Source: VBCK01 sp035511515 (GTDB lineage Bacteria > Pseudomonadota > Gammaproteobacteria > Burkholderiales > Burkholderiaceae_F). Taken from it: a stretch of DNA of 64,000 nucleotides. A program made the position numbers and the translations under genes. The notes under the pieces are model-generated. The model did not search any database, was not told the DNA's origin, and saw only the letters and a list, made by a program, of their open reading frames with translations. Numbering within the stretch: position 1 is the stretch's first letter; each line of letters starts with the position of its first letter. This document shows positions 26,217 through 34,986 of this stretch, piece after piece. The DNA lies in contig DATKFG010000069.1 of NCBI GenBank assembly GCA_035511515.1, forward strand, positions 1 through 64,000, in the 5' to 3' direction.

Positions 26217-28526
26217 CTACTCGGACAGCACCGGCTCGCCGCGCTCCGGCTGCGGCGCGTCGCCGTTGTCGGCCGGGGGAAAGTCCAGCTTGACCGCGCC
26301 GCTTTCGTCGACGTCCACGTCGACCTTGCCGCCGTTGACCAGCTTGCCGAACAGCAGCTCGTCGGCCAGCGCCCGGCGCACCGTATCCTGGATCAGGCGC
26401 GCCATCGGGCGCGCGCCCATCACCGGATCGAAGCCCTTCTTCGCCAGGTAGCTGCGCAGCGCCTCGCTGAAGGTGACGTCGACCTTCTTCTCGTGCAACT
26501 GCTCTTCCAGCTGCATCAGGAACTTGTCGACCACGCGCAGGATCACCTGCTCGTCCAGCGCCCGGAAGCTGATGATCGCGTCCAGTCGGTTGCGGAACTC
26601 GGGCGAGAACATGCGCCGGATCTCGGCCATTTCATCGCCGGGGGCGCGGCTCTGTCCGAAGCCGATCGCCCCCTTCTGCAACGCCTCGGCGCCCGCGTTG
26701 GTGGTCATGATCACGATCACGTTGCGGAAGTCCGCCTTGCGGCCGTTGTTGTCGGTCAGCGTGCCGTGGTCCATCACCTGCAACAGGATGTTGAAGATGT
26801 CCATGTGCGCCTTCTCGATCTCGTCGAGCAGCAGCACCGAATGGGGCTTTTTCGAAATGGCCTCCGTCAGCAGCCCGCCCTGGTCGAAGCCCACGTACCC
26901 GGGCGGCGCGCCGATCAGGCGGCTCACCGCGTGGCGCTCCATGTACTCGGACATGTCGAAGCGGATCAGCTCGATGCCCAGCGTAAAGGCGAGCTGACGC
27001 GCCACCTCGGTCTTGCCCACCCCGGTCGGACCCGAGAACAGGAACGCGCCGATGGGTTTTTCGGGCCGCCCCAGGCCCGAGCGGGCCATCTTGATCGCCG
27101 CGGCCAGCGCATCGATCGCCTCGTCCTGCCCGAACACGACGTTCTTGAGGTTCCGATCCAGGTTTTTCAGCTGGGTGCGATCGTCGGTTGACACCGTCTG
27201 CGGCGGAATGCGCGCGATCTTGGCGATGATGTCCTCGACCTCGTTCTTGCCGACCGTCTTCTTGCGTTTGTTCACCGGCAGGATCCGCTGGGCCGCCCCG
27301 GCCTCGTCGATCACGTCGATCGCCTTGTCCGGCAGGTGGCGGTCGTTGATGTAGCGGGCCGACAGCTCCGCGGCCGCGGTGATCGCGCCGGTGGAGTACT
27401 TCACCCCGTGGTGTTCCTCGAAGCGGGACTTCAGGCCCTTCAAGATCTCGATCGTCTGCTGCACCGTCGGCTCGGTGACGTCGATCTTCTGGAAACGCCG
27501 CGACAGCGCGTGGTCCTTCTCGAATATCCCGCGGTACTCGTTGTAGGTGGTGGCCCCGATGCACTTGAGCTGCCCGGTCGACAGCGCCGGCTTGAGCAGG
27601 TTCGAGGCGTCCAGCGTGCCGCCGGAGGCCGACCCGGCTCCGATCAGCGTATGGATCTCGTCGATGAACAGGATTGCGTTGTGGCTCGCCTTCAGCTGCT
27701 TCAGCACGGCCTTCAGGCGCTGCTCGAAGTCGCCCCGGTACTTGGTTCCGGCCAGCAACGCGCCCATGTCCAGCGAGTGCACGGTGGCCTTCTCCAGGAT
27801 CTCGGGCACCTCGCCCTTGAAGATGCGCCAGGCCAGGCCCTCGGCGATGGCGGTCTTGCCCACCCCGGCCTCGCCCACCAGCAGGGGGTTGTTCTTGCGC
27901 CGGCGGCACAGCACCTGAATCACGCGCTCCACTTCGGGCTCGCGGCCGATCAGCGGGTCGATCTTGCCGTCCCGCGCCAGCACGTTCAGGTTCTGGGTGT
28001 ATTGCTCCAGCGGCGAGCTCTGCTCGCGGCCTTCCGGGCTTTCCGAGTCCTGATCGCCCTGGGTCTTGGCCTTTTCCTCGCCCTGCGGCGCCTTGGTGAT
28101 GCCGTGTGAGATGTAATTGACCACGTCCAGCCGCGTCACGCCCTGCTGGTGCAGGTAGTAGACCGCGTGGGAATCCTTCTCGCCGAATATGGCCACCAGC
28201 ACGTTGGCGCCGGTAACTTCCTTCTTGCCGTTGGAGGTGGACTGCACGTGCATGATCGCGCGCTGGATCACGCGCTGGAAACCGAGCGTGGGCTGGGTGT
28301 CGGCCTCCGAGCTTTGCGGCAGCACCGGCGTGTTGTCGGAGACGAAGTTCTGCAGGCTCTTGCGCAGGTCCTCGATGTTGCAGGCGCAGGCCCGCAGCAC
28401 TTCGGCGGCCGACGGGTTGTCCAGCAGGGCGAGCAGCAGGTGCTCGACCGTGATGAATTCGTGTCGCGCCTGACGGGCCTCGACGAAGGCCATGTGCAAG
28501 CTGACTTCCAGTTCCTGCGCGATCAT
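26217..28526 (-). CDS. clpA: ATP-dependent Clp protease ATP-binding subunit ClpA
   Basis: Unfoldase that feeds substrates to ClpP, 769 residues. The N-domain (1-145) carries Clp repeats; the first AAA module has Walker A GEAGVGKTA and Walker B LFIDEIHTL; the second has GPTGVGKTE and LLLDEIEKAH. The ATG at 28526 overlaps the clpS stop (ATGA), which settles the start. The adaptor ClpS is encoded just upstream; ClpP is outside the window. A Gln/Glu-rich insert near residues 145-170 (GEEKAKTQGDQDSESPEGRE) is a linker. Confidence 0.97.
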   Translation of the reverse strand: MIAQELEVSLHMAFVEARQARHEFITVEHLLLALLDNPSAAEVLRACACNIEDLRKSLQNFVSDNTPVLPQSSEADTQPTLGFQRVIQRAIMHVQSTSNGKKEVTGANVLVAIFGEKDSHAVYYLHQQGVTRLDVVNYISHGITKAPQGEEKAKTQGDQDSESPEGREQSSPLEQYTQNLNVLARDGKIDPLIGREPEVERVIQVLCRRRKNNPLLVGEAGVGKTAIAEGLAWRIFKGEVPEILEKATVHSLDMGALLAGTKYRGDFEQRLKAVLKQLKASHNAILFIDEIHTLIGAGSASGGTLDASNLLKPALSTGQLKCIGATTYNEYRGIFEKDHALSRRFQKIDVTEPTVQQTIEILKGLKSRFEEHHGVKYSTGAITAAAELSARYINDRHLPDKAIDVIDEAGAAQRILPVNKRKKTVGKNEVEDIIAKIARIPPQTVSTDDRTQLKNLDRNLKNVVFGQDEAIDALAAAIKMARSGLGRPEKPIGAFLFSGPTGVGKTEVARQLAFTLGIELIRFDMSEYMERHAVSRLIGAPPGYVGFDQGGLLTEAISKKPHSVLLLDEIEKAHMDIFNILLQVMDHGTLTDNNGRKADFRNVIVIMTTNAGAEALQKGAIGFGQSRAPGDEMAEIRRMFSPEFRNRLDAIISFRALDEQVILRVVDKFLMQLEEQLHEKKVDVTFSEALRSYLAKKGFDPVMGARPMARLIQDTVRRALADELLFGKLVNGGKVDVDVDESGAVKLDFPPADNGDAPQPERGEPVLSE

Positions 28527-28831
28527 GCTTCCTCCATCACGCACTGCAACGGGTGCTGGTGCTGCCGTGAATAACTGCAAACCTGCTCGACCTTGCTGGC
28601 CGCCAGATCTCTCGGATAGACGCCGCACACGCCGCGGCCCTCATGGTGCACTTTCAGCATGATCTGAGTCGCCTGCTCGCGACCTTTGCCGAAGAACTTC
28701 TGCAACACGCCCACCACAAACTCCATCGGGGTGAAATCGTCGTTCAGCAGAACGACCTGATACATCGGTGGTGGCTTGACTCGAGAAGCCTGCTTCTCGG
28801 CCACCGTTCCTTCGCCGACCTGATGGCTCAT
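28523..28831 (-). CDS. clpS: Clp protease adaptor ClpS
   Basis: A 102-residue adaptor that delivers N-end-rule substrates to ClpAP. The core YQVVLLNDDFTPMEFVVGVL and the later VHHEGRGVCGVYPRDLAASK are diagnostic, including the residues lining the N-degron pocket. The stop overlaps the clpA start. It is divergent from the cold-shock gene across a 482-base gap. Confidence 0.97.
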   Translation of the reverse strand: MSHQVGEGTVAEKQASRVKPPPMYQVVLLNDDFTPMEFVVGVLQKFFGKGREQATQIMLKVHHEGRGVCGVYPRDLAASKVEQVCSYSRQHQHPLQCVMEEA

Positions 28832-29313
28832 ACGCGCATTGTAGAAAACTCAGCGCATCCCGGCGTTGGGCATTACGCGGTCAATCATAAGTGAATTCGG
28901 CGTAGCTTCGGACCCCCTAGACCGCACGAATGAATCAGACAAACGGCAGATAATTCCGTTCCTGCGGCGCGCCGCCCTTCGCCCGTGGCCGATGTCCGTA
29001 GTTTCAGACGACCGCGGCCGGCCTTATGCCTGCGTTTCGGGCCCCAAGCCGGGTGTTTTCAACCGATACGCCACGCCAACCGGGCGCCGGAAAACGCGGC
29101 ATCCGTGAGAGCAAGCACCTCGTTGACGGGTCTTGACGCTAACCCGCATTGTCCGAAAAATCCCGCAATCCCGTACGCGCGTCGGACTCCGAGGCGTGGT
29201 GCGACGCGCCGGCCACCGCCGGTGGGCCGGCGGGATACGTAGGCCGAGTAGGAGGGGAAAGCATTACGCGGAACGCCGCCTCGGCCGATTTATGGCTGCG
29301 AGAAGGAAAACAA
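28832..29313 (+). promoter_or_regulatory. Long leader region of the cold-shock gene
   Basis: A 482-base gap between divergent clpS and the cold-shock gene, with no supportable coding frame. Close to the gene it holds a strong hairpin at 29208-29231 (GCCGGCC and ACC pairing with GGT and GGGCCGGC, one bulged G) and complementary segments GGCCGAG (29242-29248) and CTCGGCC (29280-29286) around a GGAGGGGA stretch. Cold-shock mRNAs often have long structured leaders; that this one acts so is inference. Confidence 0.45.
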
Positions 29314-29520
29314 ATGGCAACGGGTATTGTGAAGTGGTTTAACGACGCGAAGGGGTACGGGTTTATCACGCCGGACGACGGCGGCGAGGATCTGTTTGCC
29401 CATTTTTCTGCAATCCAGGTCACCGGATTCAAGACGCTTAAGGAAGGCCAGAAAGTGGCCTTTGAGGTCGTTCAGGGGCCGAAAGGCAAACAAGCCTCTA
29501 ACATCACGCCGAACGGCTGA
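29314..29520 (+). CDS. Cold-shock domain protein (CspA family)
   Basis: A 68-residue single-stranded nucleic-acid binding protein. RNP1 is KGYGFITPDD and RNP2 is EDLFAHFSAI; the ends MATGIVKWFNDA and KQASNITPNG are typical. The frame is open for 55 codons upstream, but the family start and the Shine-Dalgarno AGAAGGA fix the ATG at 29314. A strong intrinsic terminator follows at 29537. It likely acts as an RNA chaperone; cold induction is plausible from the leader but not shown. Confidence 0.96.
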   Translation: MATGIVKWFNDAKGYGFITPDDGGEDLFAHFSAIQVTGFKTLKEGQKVAFEVVQGPKGKQASNITPNG

Positions 29521-29536
29521 TAGGCGCGCGTCGCGA

Positions 29537-29564
29537 AAAGGCCCCGCTCGCGGGGCTTTTTTTT
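29537..29564 (+). terminator. Intrinsic terminator of the cold-shock gene
   Basis: GCCCCG-CTCG-CGGGGC hairpin at 29541-29556 followed by eight T residues. On the other strand the hairpin is followed by CTTTTCG, so it may also end transcripts of the convergent icd gene. Confidence 0.9.
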
Positions 29565-29586
29565 CGGCTTTTTGGCCGCAGCGGCC

Positions 29587-30834
<1,248 letters not shown>

Positions 30835-31027
30835 GGCGTCTCCCGAAGCGGCGGATTGATGCGGGTGCCCCGACGGCACGCGGCGGGCGCATCTGCGGGC
30901 ACGGCGAGTTTAGCGCTGACGCCGCCTTGCTGGACCTCGATCGGGACGGCCTCGATTGCGATCCCGGCGCGTTTCGATATCCTGCTGCGTCCGCCCGCAA
31001 GGCGATCATCCGTCCGCCCGATCGCGC

Positions 31028-31486
31028 ATGAACCTGTCCAAGCTGATCGCCGCCGCCATGGCGCTGCTGGCCGCGCTGGCGGCCCTGGCCCAGGCGGGCG
31101 GCCGCACACTGCCGACCCGACCGCTGACCGCCGGCGTGCACCTGATCACGGCCGAAGTCGCCGCCGATGAGCAGGCGCGTGAAACCGGCCTGATGTTCCG
31201 CCACGGGCTGGAGCCCAACCACGGCATGCTGTTCGTGTTCGATCCAGCCATGAAGGCCTGCATGTGGATGCGCAACACGCTGATACCGCTGTCGGTGGCG
31301 TTCATCGACCGCGATGGCCGTGTCGTGAATATCGAGGAGATGCAGGCCAACACCGACCAGGTGCACTGCGCCCGCCACGAGGTGCCGTTCGCGCTCGAAA
31401 TGGCGCACGGCTGGTTCTCCGAGCGCGGCCTGCGGCCCGGGCAGACCGTGATCGGGGGACTGCCGCAAGCCCAGGCTTCGAAATAG
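31028..31486 (+). CDS. Secreted DUF192 protein
   Basis: A 152-residue protein starting at ATG 31028 with a Sec signal peptide (KLIAAAMALLAALAALAQAGG). The mature region is DUF192: ETGLMFRHGLEPNHGMLFVF, MWMRNTLIPLSVAFIDRDG and MAHGWFSERGLRPGQTV. The family is widespread and its function is not established. It is often found next to icd, csp and clp genes in betaproteobacteria, as here. A cluster of repeats begins about 35 bases after the stop. Confidence 0.88.
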   Translation: MNLSKLIAAAMALLAALAALAQAGGRTLPTRPLTAGVHLITAEVAADEQARETGLMFRHGLEPNHGMLFVFDPAMKACMWMRNTLIPLSVAFIDRDGRVVNIEEMQANTDQVHCARHEVPFALEMAHGWFSERGLRPGQTVIGGLPQAQASK

Positions 31487-31520
31487 GCCAATAGGGCCTT
31501 CTCCCGCGCGCCGCGATCCT

Positions 31521-31580
31521 CACCCTGCTTCGCCGGGCTTACACCCTGCTTCGCCGGGCTTAGCCCGGCTACGCAGGGTG
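31521..31580. repeat. Tandem 21-base repeat plus inverted partner
   Basis: The 21-base unit CACCCTGCTTCGCCGGGCTT+A occurs twice in a row (31521-31541, 31542-31562) and is followed at once by GCCCGGCTACGCAGGGTG (31563-31580), an almost exact inverted copy. The second unit and the inverted copy can pair into an 18-base-pair hairpin with one or two mismatches. Confidence 0.85.
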
Positions 31581-31626
31581 ATGACCTCAGCCTCTGCCGC
31601 TGACGCGGCAGAGGCTGAGGTCATCA
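31579..31626. repeat. Perfect 22-base-pair hairpin overlapping the puuD-like stop
   Basis: TGATGACCTCAGCCTCTGCC+GC (31579-31600), loop TGAC, then the exact reverse complement (31605-31626). Its right arm ends on the stop codon of the minus-strand membrane gene. There is no T-tract on either strand, so it is not a classic terminator; it may stabilise the mRNA 3' ends of both convergent genes. Confidence 0.85.
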
Positions 31627-32217
31627 AAAGCCGCCGTGCGACTGGGCCGCCATGCAGTACAGCATCGGGATCGACGCCATCGTGTTGAAGCGCGAGGCCA
31701 GCCCGGCGATGCGGGCGGCTTTGGTCTTTTCGGCCGGCTCGACGGTCACGATGCCCAGTACCTTTTTCTGGTTCGGCCAGATGATGAACCACACGTTGTA
31801 CGCCATGATCAAGGCGAGCCACATGCCGATGCCGATCGGGTGGAACGGGCGGGTCAGCGTCAGCGCCGCGACGATGTAATCGTTCATCGCCGCCAGCAGC
31901 AGGCCCGTGACCACCGTCGAAAGCGCGGCCCAGCGGAACCAGAACAGCGCCTCCGGCGCGATCACCTTGCTGATCGCGGGCTTCTGCTCGTCCGGAATCT
32001 TGGGCATCGACGGTGTCTGCACGAAATTGAAGTACCACAGCAGGCCGATCCACATCACCCCCGACAGGATGTGCAGCCAGCGCATGAAGAAGGCTCCCCA
32101 TGCGTGATCGACGTGGATCCAGCTACCGGTCGTGGCTCCGACCAGCACGATGATGATCACCAGCAGGACCAGCCCGGCGATGACGGTTCGCCCGAGCGAC
32201 TGAAACACCGCGCCCAT
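31624..32217 (-). CDS. PuuD-like (urate hydroxylase family) membrane protein
   Basis: A 197-residue integral membrane protein with about four hydrophobic segments. Motifs such as MRWLHILSGVMWIGLLWYFN, FWFRWAALSTVVTGLL and MAYNVWFIIWPNQKKVLG resemble the membrane domain of PuuD. Full PuuD carries a C-terminal cytochrome c domain; no CxxCH is present here, so activity on urate cannot be assumed. Conserved membrane histidines could bind haem. The short form is known in betaproteobacteria and its role is unclear. A 22-base-pair hairpin covers the stop codon. Confidence 0.7.
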   Translation of the reverse strand: MGAVFQSLGRTVIAGLVLLVIIIVLVGATTGSWIHVDHAWGAFFMRWLHILSGVMWIGLLWYFNFVQTPSMPKIPDEQKPAISKVIAPEALFWFRWAALSTVVTGLLLAAMNDYIVAALTLTRPFHPIGIGMWLALIMAYNVWFIIWPNQKKVLGIVTVEPAEKTKAARIAGLASRFNTMASIPMLYCMAAQSHGGF

Positions 32218-32336
32218 ATTCCCCCCGTTTCTTGGTAGTTGACCCGACCGTTATTGGAAATGCGCCGAACAATCTAGCACGTTAAGCGCCGACGGCAACC
32301 ACGCGGACGTCATTGCACGTCGACCTCGGCGGCCTG

Positions 32337-32367
32337 CCCTCCGTAGCGGCGCAGCCGCGAAGGAGGG
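32337..32367. repeat. Conserved intergenic hairpin, family B, copy 1
   Basis: CCCTCC-GTA-GCGGC-GCA-GCCGC-GAA-GGAGGG: outer six-pair stem, small internal loop, inner five-pair stem, GCA loop. The same plan recurs at 54168 with a different inner stem. It abuts the xseA stop codon. Confidence 0.75.
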
Positions 32368-33618
32368 TCAGTCGCGCGTCGACTCCACTCGCACCTGGGC
32401 CGCGCCGCGCGCCAGTTCCACTTCGAGGCGCTCGCCCGGTTCGAGGCTGGCCGCATCGGTCACGAGCCGGCCGAACTCATCGCGCACGAGCGCGTATCCG
32501 CGCGCGACCACCTGGCGCGGATCGAGCGCCTGCAACGCGCGCGCCGCCGCCGCCAGGTGCGCCGCGCGCGCCGGCAGCAGGCCGCTGCGGAACGCGGCCA
32601 TCCTCGCGCGCAGACCCTGCAGACGCGCCTGCAGCCCGCGGATCGGCGCCCGCGGCGCAGCGAGCGCGCGCAACGCGTAGTCGAGGCGTTGTGCCCGTGC
32701 GCGCTGGCGCGCGACGGTCAACTGGCGGGTCCGCATCCACCGATGCCGCACCGATTGCAGCAGACCTTCGCGATCGGGCGCGGCCAGCTCGGCCGCGGCG
32801 GTCGGGGTGGGCGCGCGCAAGTCGGCGGCGAAATCGGCGATCGTGAAATCCGATTCGTGCCCCACGCCGACGATCACCGGCACCGCACAGGCCCGCACCG
32901 CGCGGGCAACGGCCTCTTCGTTGAATGCCCACAGATCCTCGATCGAGCCACCGCCGCGCGCCAGGATCACAACCTCGACTTCGGCGCGCGCCGATACGGT
33001 CCGCAGCATCCGCGCGATCCGATCGCCGGCGCCCTGCCCTTGCACCGGCACCGGATAGACGATCACCCTGGCGTAGGGCGCGCGCCGGCGCAGCGTCGTG
33101 GCGATATCGTGCAGCGCGGCCGCCTGCAGCGAGGTCATTACGCCGATGCGCGAGGGCACGCGCGGTATCGGCCGCTTGGCCGCCTCGTCGAACAGCCCTT
33201 CGGCGGCCAGCCGCTCCTTGAGCCGCAGGAACCGCTCGAACAGCTGCCCCTGGCCGGCGCGCCGCATCGACTCCACGGCGAGCTGGAACTCGCCCCTGGC
33301 CTCGTAGAAGCCAACGCCGGCCACCAGCTCCAGCTCATCGCCCTCGCGCGGCGCGAAGTCGACCAGCACATTGCGCGAGCGGAACATCACGCAGCGAGCC
33401 TGGGCCGTGCTGTCCTTTAGCGTGAAGTACCAGTGGCCGCTGGCGGCGCGCGTGAGCGAAGCCAGTTCACCCCGAACCCTGACCGGTCCGAAGTTTCGTT
33501 CCAGACACCGGGCAACGGTGCGGTTCAGCTGCGAAACCGACAGGCAGACCGGCGCCGATTCCAGGTTTGCCCGATCGGATTCAGACTCCGAGCCGGTTTG
33601 CGACGACAAGGTGTCCAC
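32368..33618 (-). CDS. xseA: Exodeoxyribonuclease VII large subunit
   Basis: Large subunit of the ssDNA exonuclease ExoVII, 416 residues, GTG start. The N-terminal OB-fold (CLSVSQLNRTVARCLERNFG, then GHWYFTLKDSTAQARCVMF) precedes the catalytic domain with PSRIGVMTSLQAAALHDI, ILARGGGSIEDLWAFNEE and GVGHESDFTIADFAADLRA, then a long helical region (about 280-390). The small subunit xseB is 24 kb away at 57068, as is common. A hairpin repeat follows directly after the stop. Confidence 0.96.
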   Translation of the reverse strand: MDTLSSQTGSESESDRANLESAPVCLSVSQLNRTVARCLERNFGPVRVRGELASLTRAASGHWYFTLKDSTAQARCVMFRSRNVLVDFAPREGDELELVAGVGFYEARGEFQLAVESMRRAGQGQLFERFLRLKERLAAEGLFDEAAKRPIPRVPSRIGVMTSLQAAALHDIATTLRRRAPYARVIVYPVPVQGQGAGDRIARMLRTVSARAEVEVVILARGGGSIEDLWAFNEEAVARAVRACAVPVIVGVGHESDFTIADFAADLRAPTPTAAAELAAPDREGLLQSVRHRWMRTRQLTVARQRARAQRLDYALRALAAPRAPIRGLQARLQGLRARMAAFRSGLLPARAAHLAAAARALQALDPRQVVARGYALVRDEFGRLVTDAASLEPGERLEVELARGAAQVRVESTRD

Positions 33619-33796
33619 AAATGGGACGTTTCAAGGACTTACGCGGCACAATGCGGGTCGGAATCCAAACCGGGCGCGCAACCCATTGAATGTAAAAGAA
33701 TTATGGAGGTGCATTCGAATTGAGCACAGGTGGGCACCGGCCGATACATGCTTGCGCAGGCGCAGCTTAGACGATTTGTCCACAGAACTGTCCACA
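33612..33796. promoter_or_regulatory. Three TGTCCACA motifs between xseA and exbB
   Basis: TGTCCACA occurs at 33612-33619, 33777-33784 and 33789-33796, all in the same orientation; the second has the context TTTGTCCACAG. They resemble DnaA boxes (TTATCCACA) with G in place of A. The rest of the 282-base gap holds a nine-pair hairpin, AACTGCGCG-TTTTG-CGCGCAGTT, at 33828-33850. Whether any protein binds is unknown. Confidence 0.35.
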
Positions 33797-33900
33797 TGGC
33801 GGCGCGGCCCGGCAACGCCGCTCAGTAAACTGCGCGTTTTGCGCGCAGTTGCGTTCGGGCGGGCCGATCGAGCCTGCCGCACTTTGCGGGGAATCCAAAC

Positions 33901-34527
33901 TTGTTTGCCATCGTTCAAGCCATCGGTTGGCCTATCTGGCCGTTGATTTTCGCTTCCGTCGTCGCGCTGGCGCTGATCATCGAGCGCAGCGCGGCGCTGC
34001 GCCGCTCGCGGGTGCTGCCGGCGAACCTGCTGCAGGACGTGCTGGCGCTGCACGCCAGGCGGCAGATCACGTCGGACGTGATGGCCCGGCTCGAGCGCAG
34101 CTCGCTGCTGGGCTTCGTGCTGGCGGCCGGCCTGCGCAGCGAGCGCGAGCCGCGCGAGATCGCAGCCGGCACGATCGAGGTGGCCGGCGCGCGCGCCGCG
34201 CACGAGATGTCGCGCTACCTGACGCTGCTGGGGTCGGTCGGCTCGACCGCGCCGCTGCTCGGGCTGCTCGGCACCGTGGTCGGAATGATCGATATCTTCG
34301 CCTCGCAGCAGGCCGGTTCCAATCCGCAGCAGCTGGCGCAGGGAATCTCGATCGCCCTTTACAGCACCGCCTTCGGCATCATTGTTGCAGTACCCTCGGT
34401 GCTGGCCTACCGCCATTTCCGCACCCGGGTGGATGACTTCCTGGTCGACATGGAGCAGCAATCGCAGCAGCTGGTCGAGGCGCTGTACAACGAGAGCTCC
34501 AAACTTCTGAAACGGAGCGATGGCTAG
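33901..34527 (+). CDS. exbB: ExbB/TolQ/MotA-family proton channel protein
   Basis: A 208-residue membrane protein with a TTG start and GGGGA eight bases upstream. It has an N-terminal membrane helix (IFASVVALALIIE) and two later ones in the conserved region LLGSVGSTAPLLGLLGTVVGMI and GISIALYSTAFGIIVAVPSV. With ExbD it would convert proton-motive force into work on TonB or an equivalent; no tonB is next to it. The exbB-exbD-lpxK-trm112-kdsB-adk order is typical of betaproteobacteria. Confidence 0.92.
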   Translation: MFAIVQAIGWPIWPLIFASVVALALIIERSAALRRSRVLPANLLQDVLALHARRQITSDVMARLERSSLLGFVLAAGLRSEREPREIAAGTIEVAGARAAHEMSRYLTLLGSVGSTAPLLGLLGTVVGMIDIFASQQAGSNPQQLAQGISIALYSTAFGIIVAVPSVLAYRHFRTRVDDFLVDMEQQSQQLVEALYNESSKLLKRSDG

Positions 34528-34545
34528 CAGGGCCGCCGCACGCCG

Positions 34546-34968
34546 ATGAATTTCCGCCGCGCCTACATCGAAGAGCCAGAGCTGAACCTGATCCCGTTGA
34601 TCGACGTGCTGCTGGTCGTGCTGATTTTCCTGGCCGTGAGCACGACGTACTCGCGCTTTGCCCAGTTGCAGATCGAGCTGCCGGCGGCCGACGCCGAGCG
34701 GCAGCAGACCCGCCTGCAGGAGATCCAGGTCGCCGTCACGGCCGACGGCCGATTCGCGATCGACAAGGCGCTGGTCGCAGCCAACGACCCGGACTCGCTG
34801 GGCGAGTTGCTGCGCGCGGCCGCACAGGGCTATGCGGCTCCGCTGATCGTGATCAACGCCGACGCCCAGGCACCGCACCAGGCCGTGATCACCGTGATGG
34901 AAGCGGCGCGCATGGCCGGATTGACGCATCTGAGCTTTGCGACGCAGCGGAGAAGTCCGCGGCGTTGA
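34546..34968 (+). CDS. exbD: ExbD/TolR-family biopolymer transport protein
   Basis: A 140-residue partner of ExbB. A single N-terminal membrane helix carries the proton-path aspartate (LNLIPLIDVLLVVLIFLAVS, D near residue 20); the rest is a small periplasmic domain (about 45-135) with LQEIQVAVTADGRFAIDK. It begins 18 bases after exbB and is followed 18 bases later by lpxK. Since no TonB-dependent genes are nearby, the cell-envelope setting may matter for its use. Confidence 0.93.
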   Translation: MNFRRAYIEEPELNLIPLIDVLLVVLIFLAVSTTYSRFAQLQIELPAADAERQQTRLQEIQVAVTADGRFAIDKALVAANDPDSLGELLRAAAQGYAAPLIVINADAQAPHQAVITVMEAARMAGLTHLSFATQRRSPRR

Positions 34969-34986
34969 TGCGCGGCCGCCGCCCCC

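Noticed and set aside
29149..29313. N-terminal extension of the cold-shock protein
   Set aside because: The 55 extra codons are unlike the family, and the ATG at 29314 has a proper ribosome-binding site.
31501..31640. Possible CRISPR-like array from the tandem repeats
   Set aside because: The two 21-base units are directly adjacent with no spacers and are followed by an inverted copy; no cas genes are present.
33612..33850. Chromosome replication origin
   Set aside because: DnaA-box-like motifs are few and imperfect, there is no AT-rich unwinding region, and dnaA, dnaN, gyrB, parA and parB are absent.
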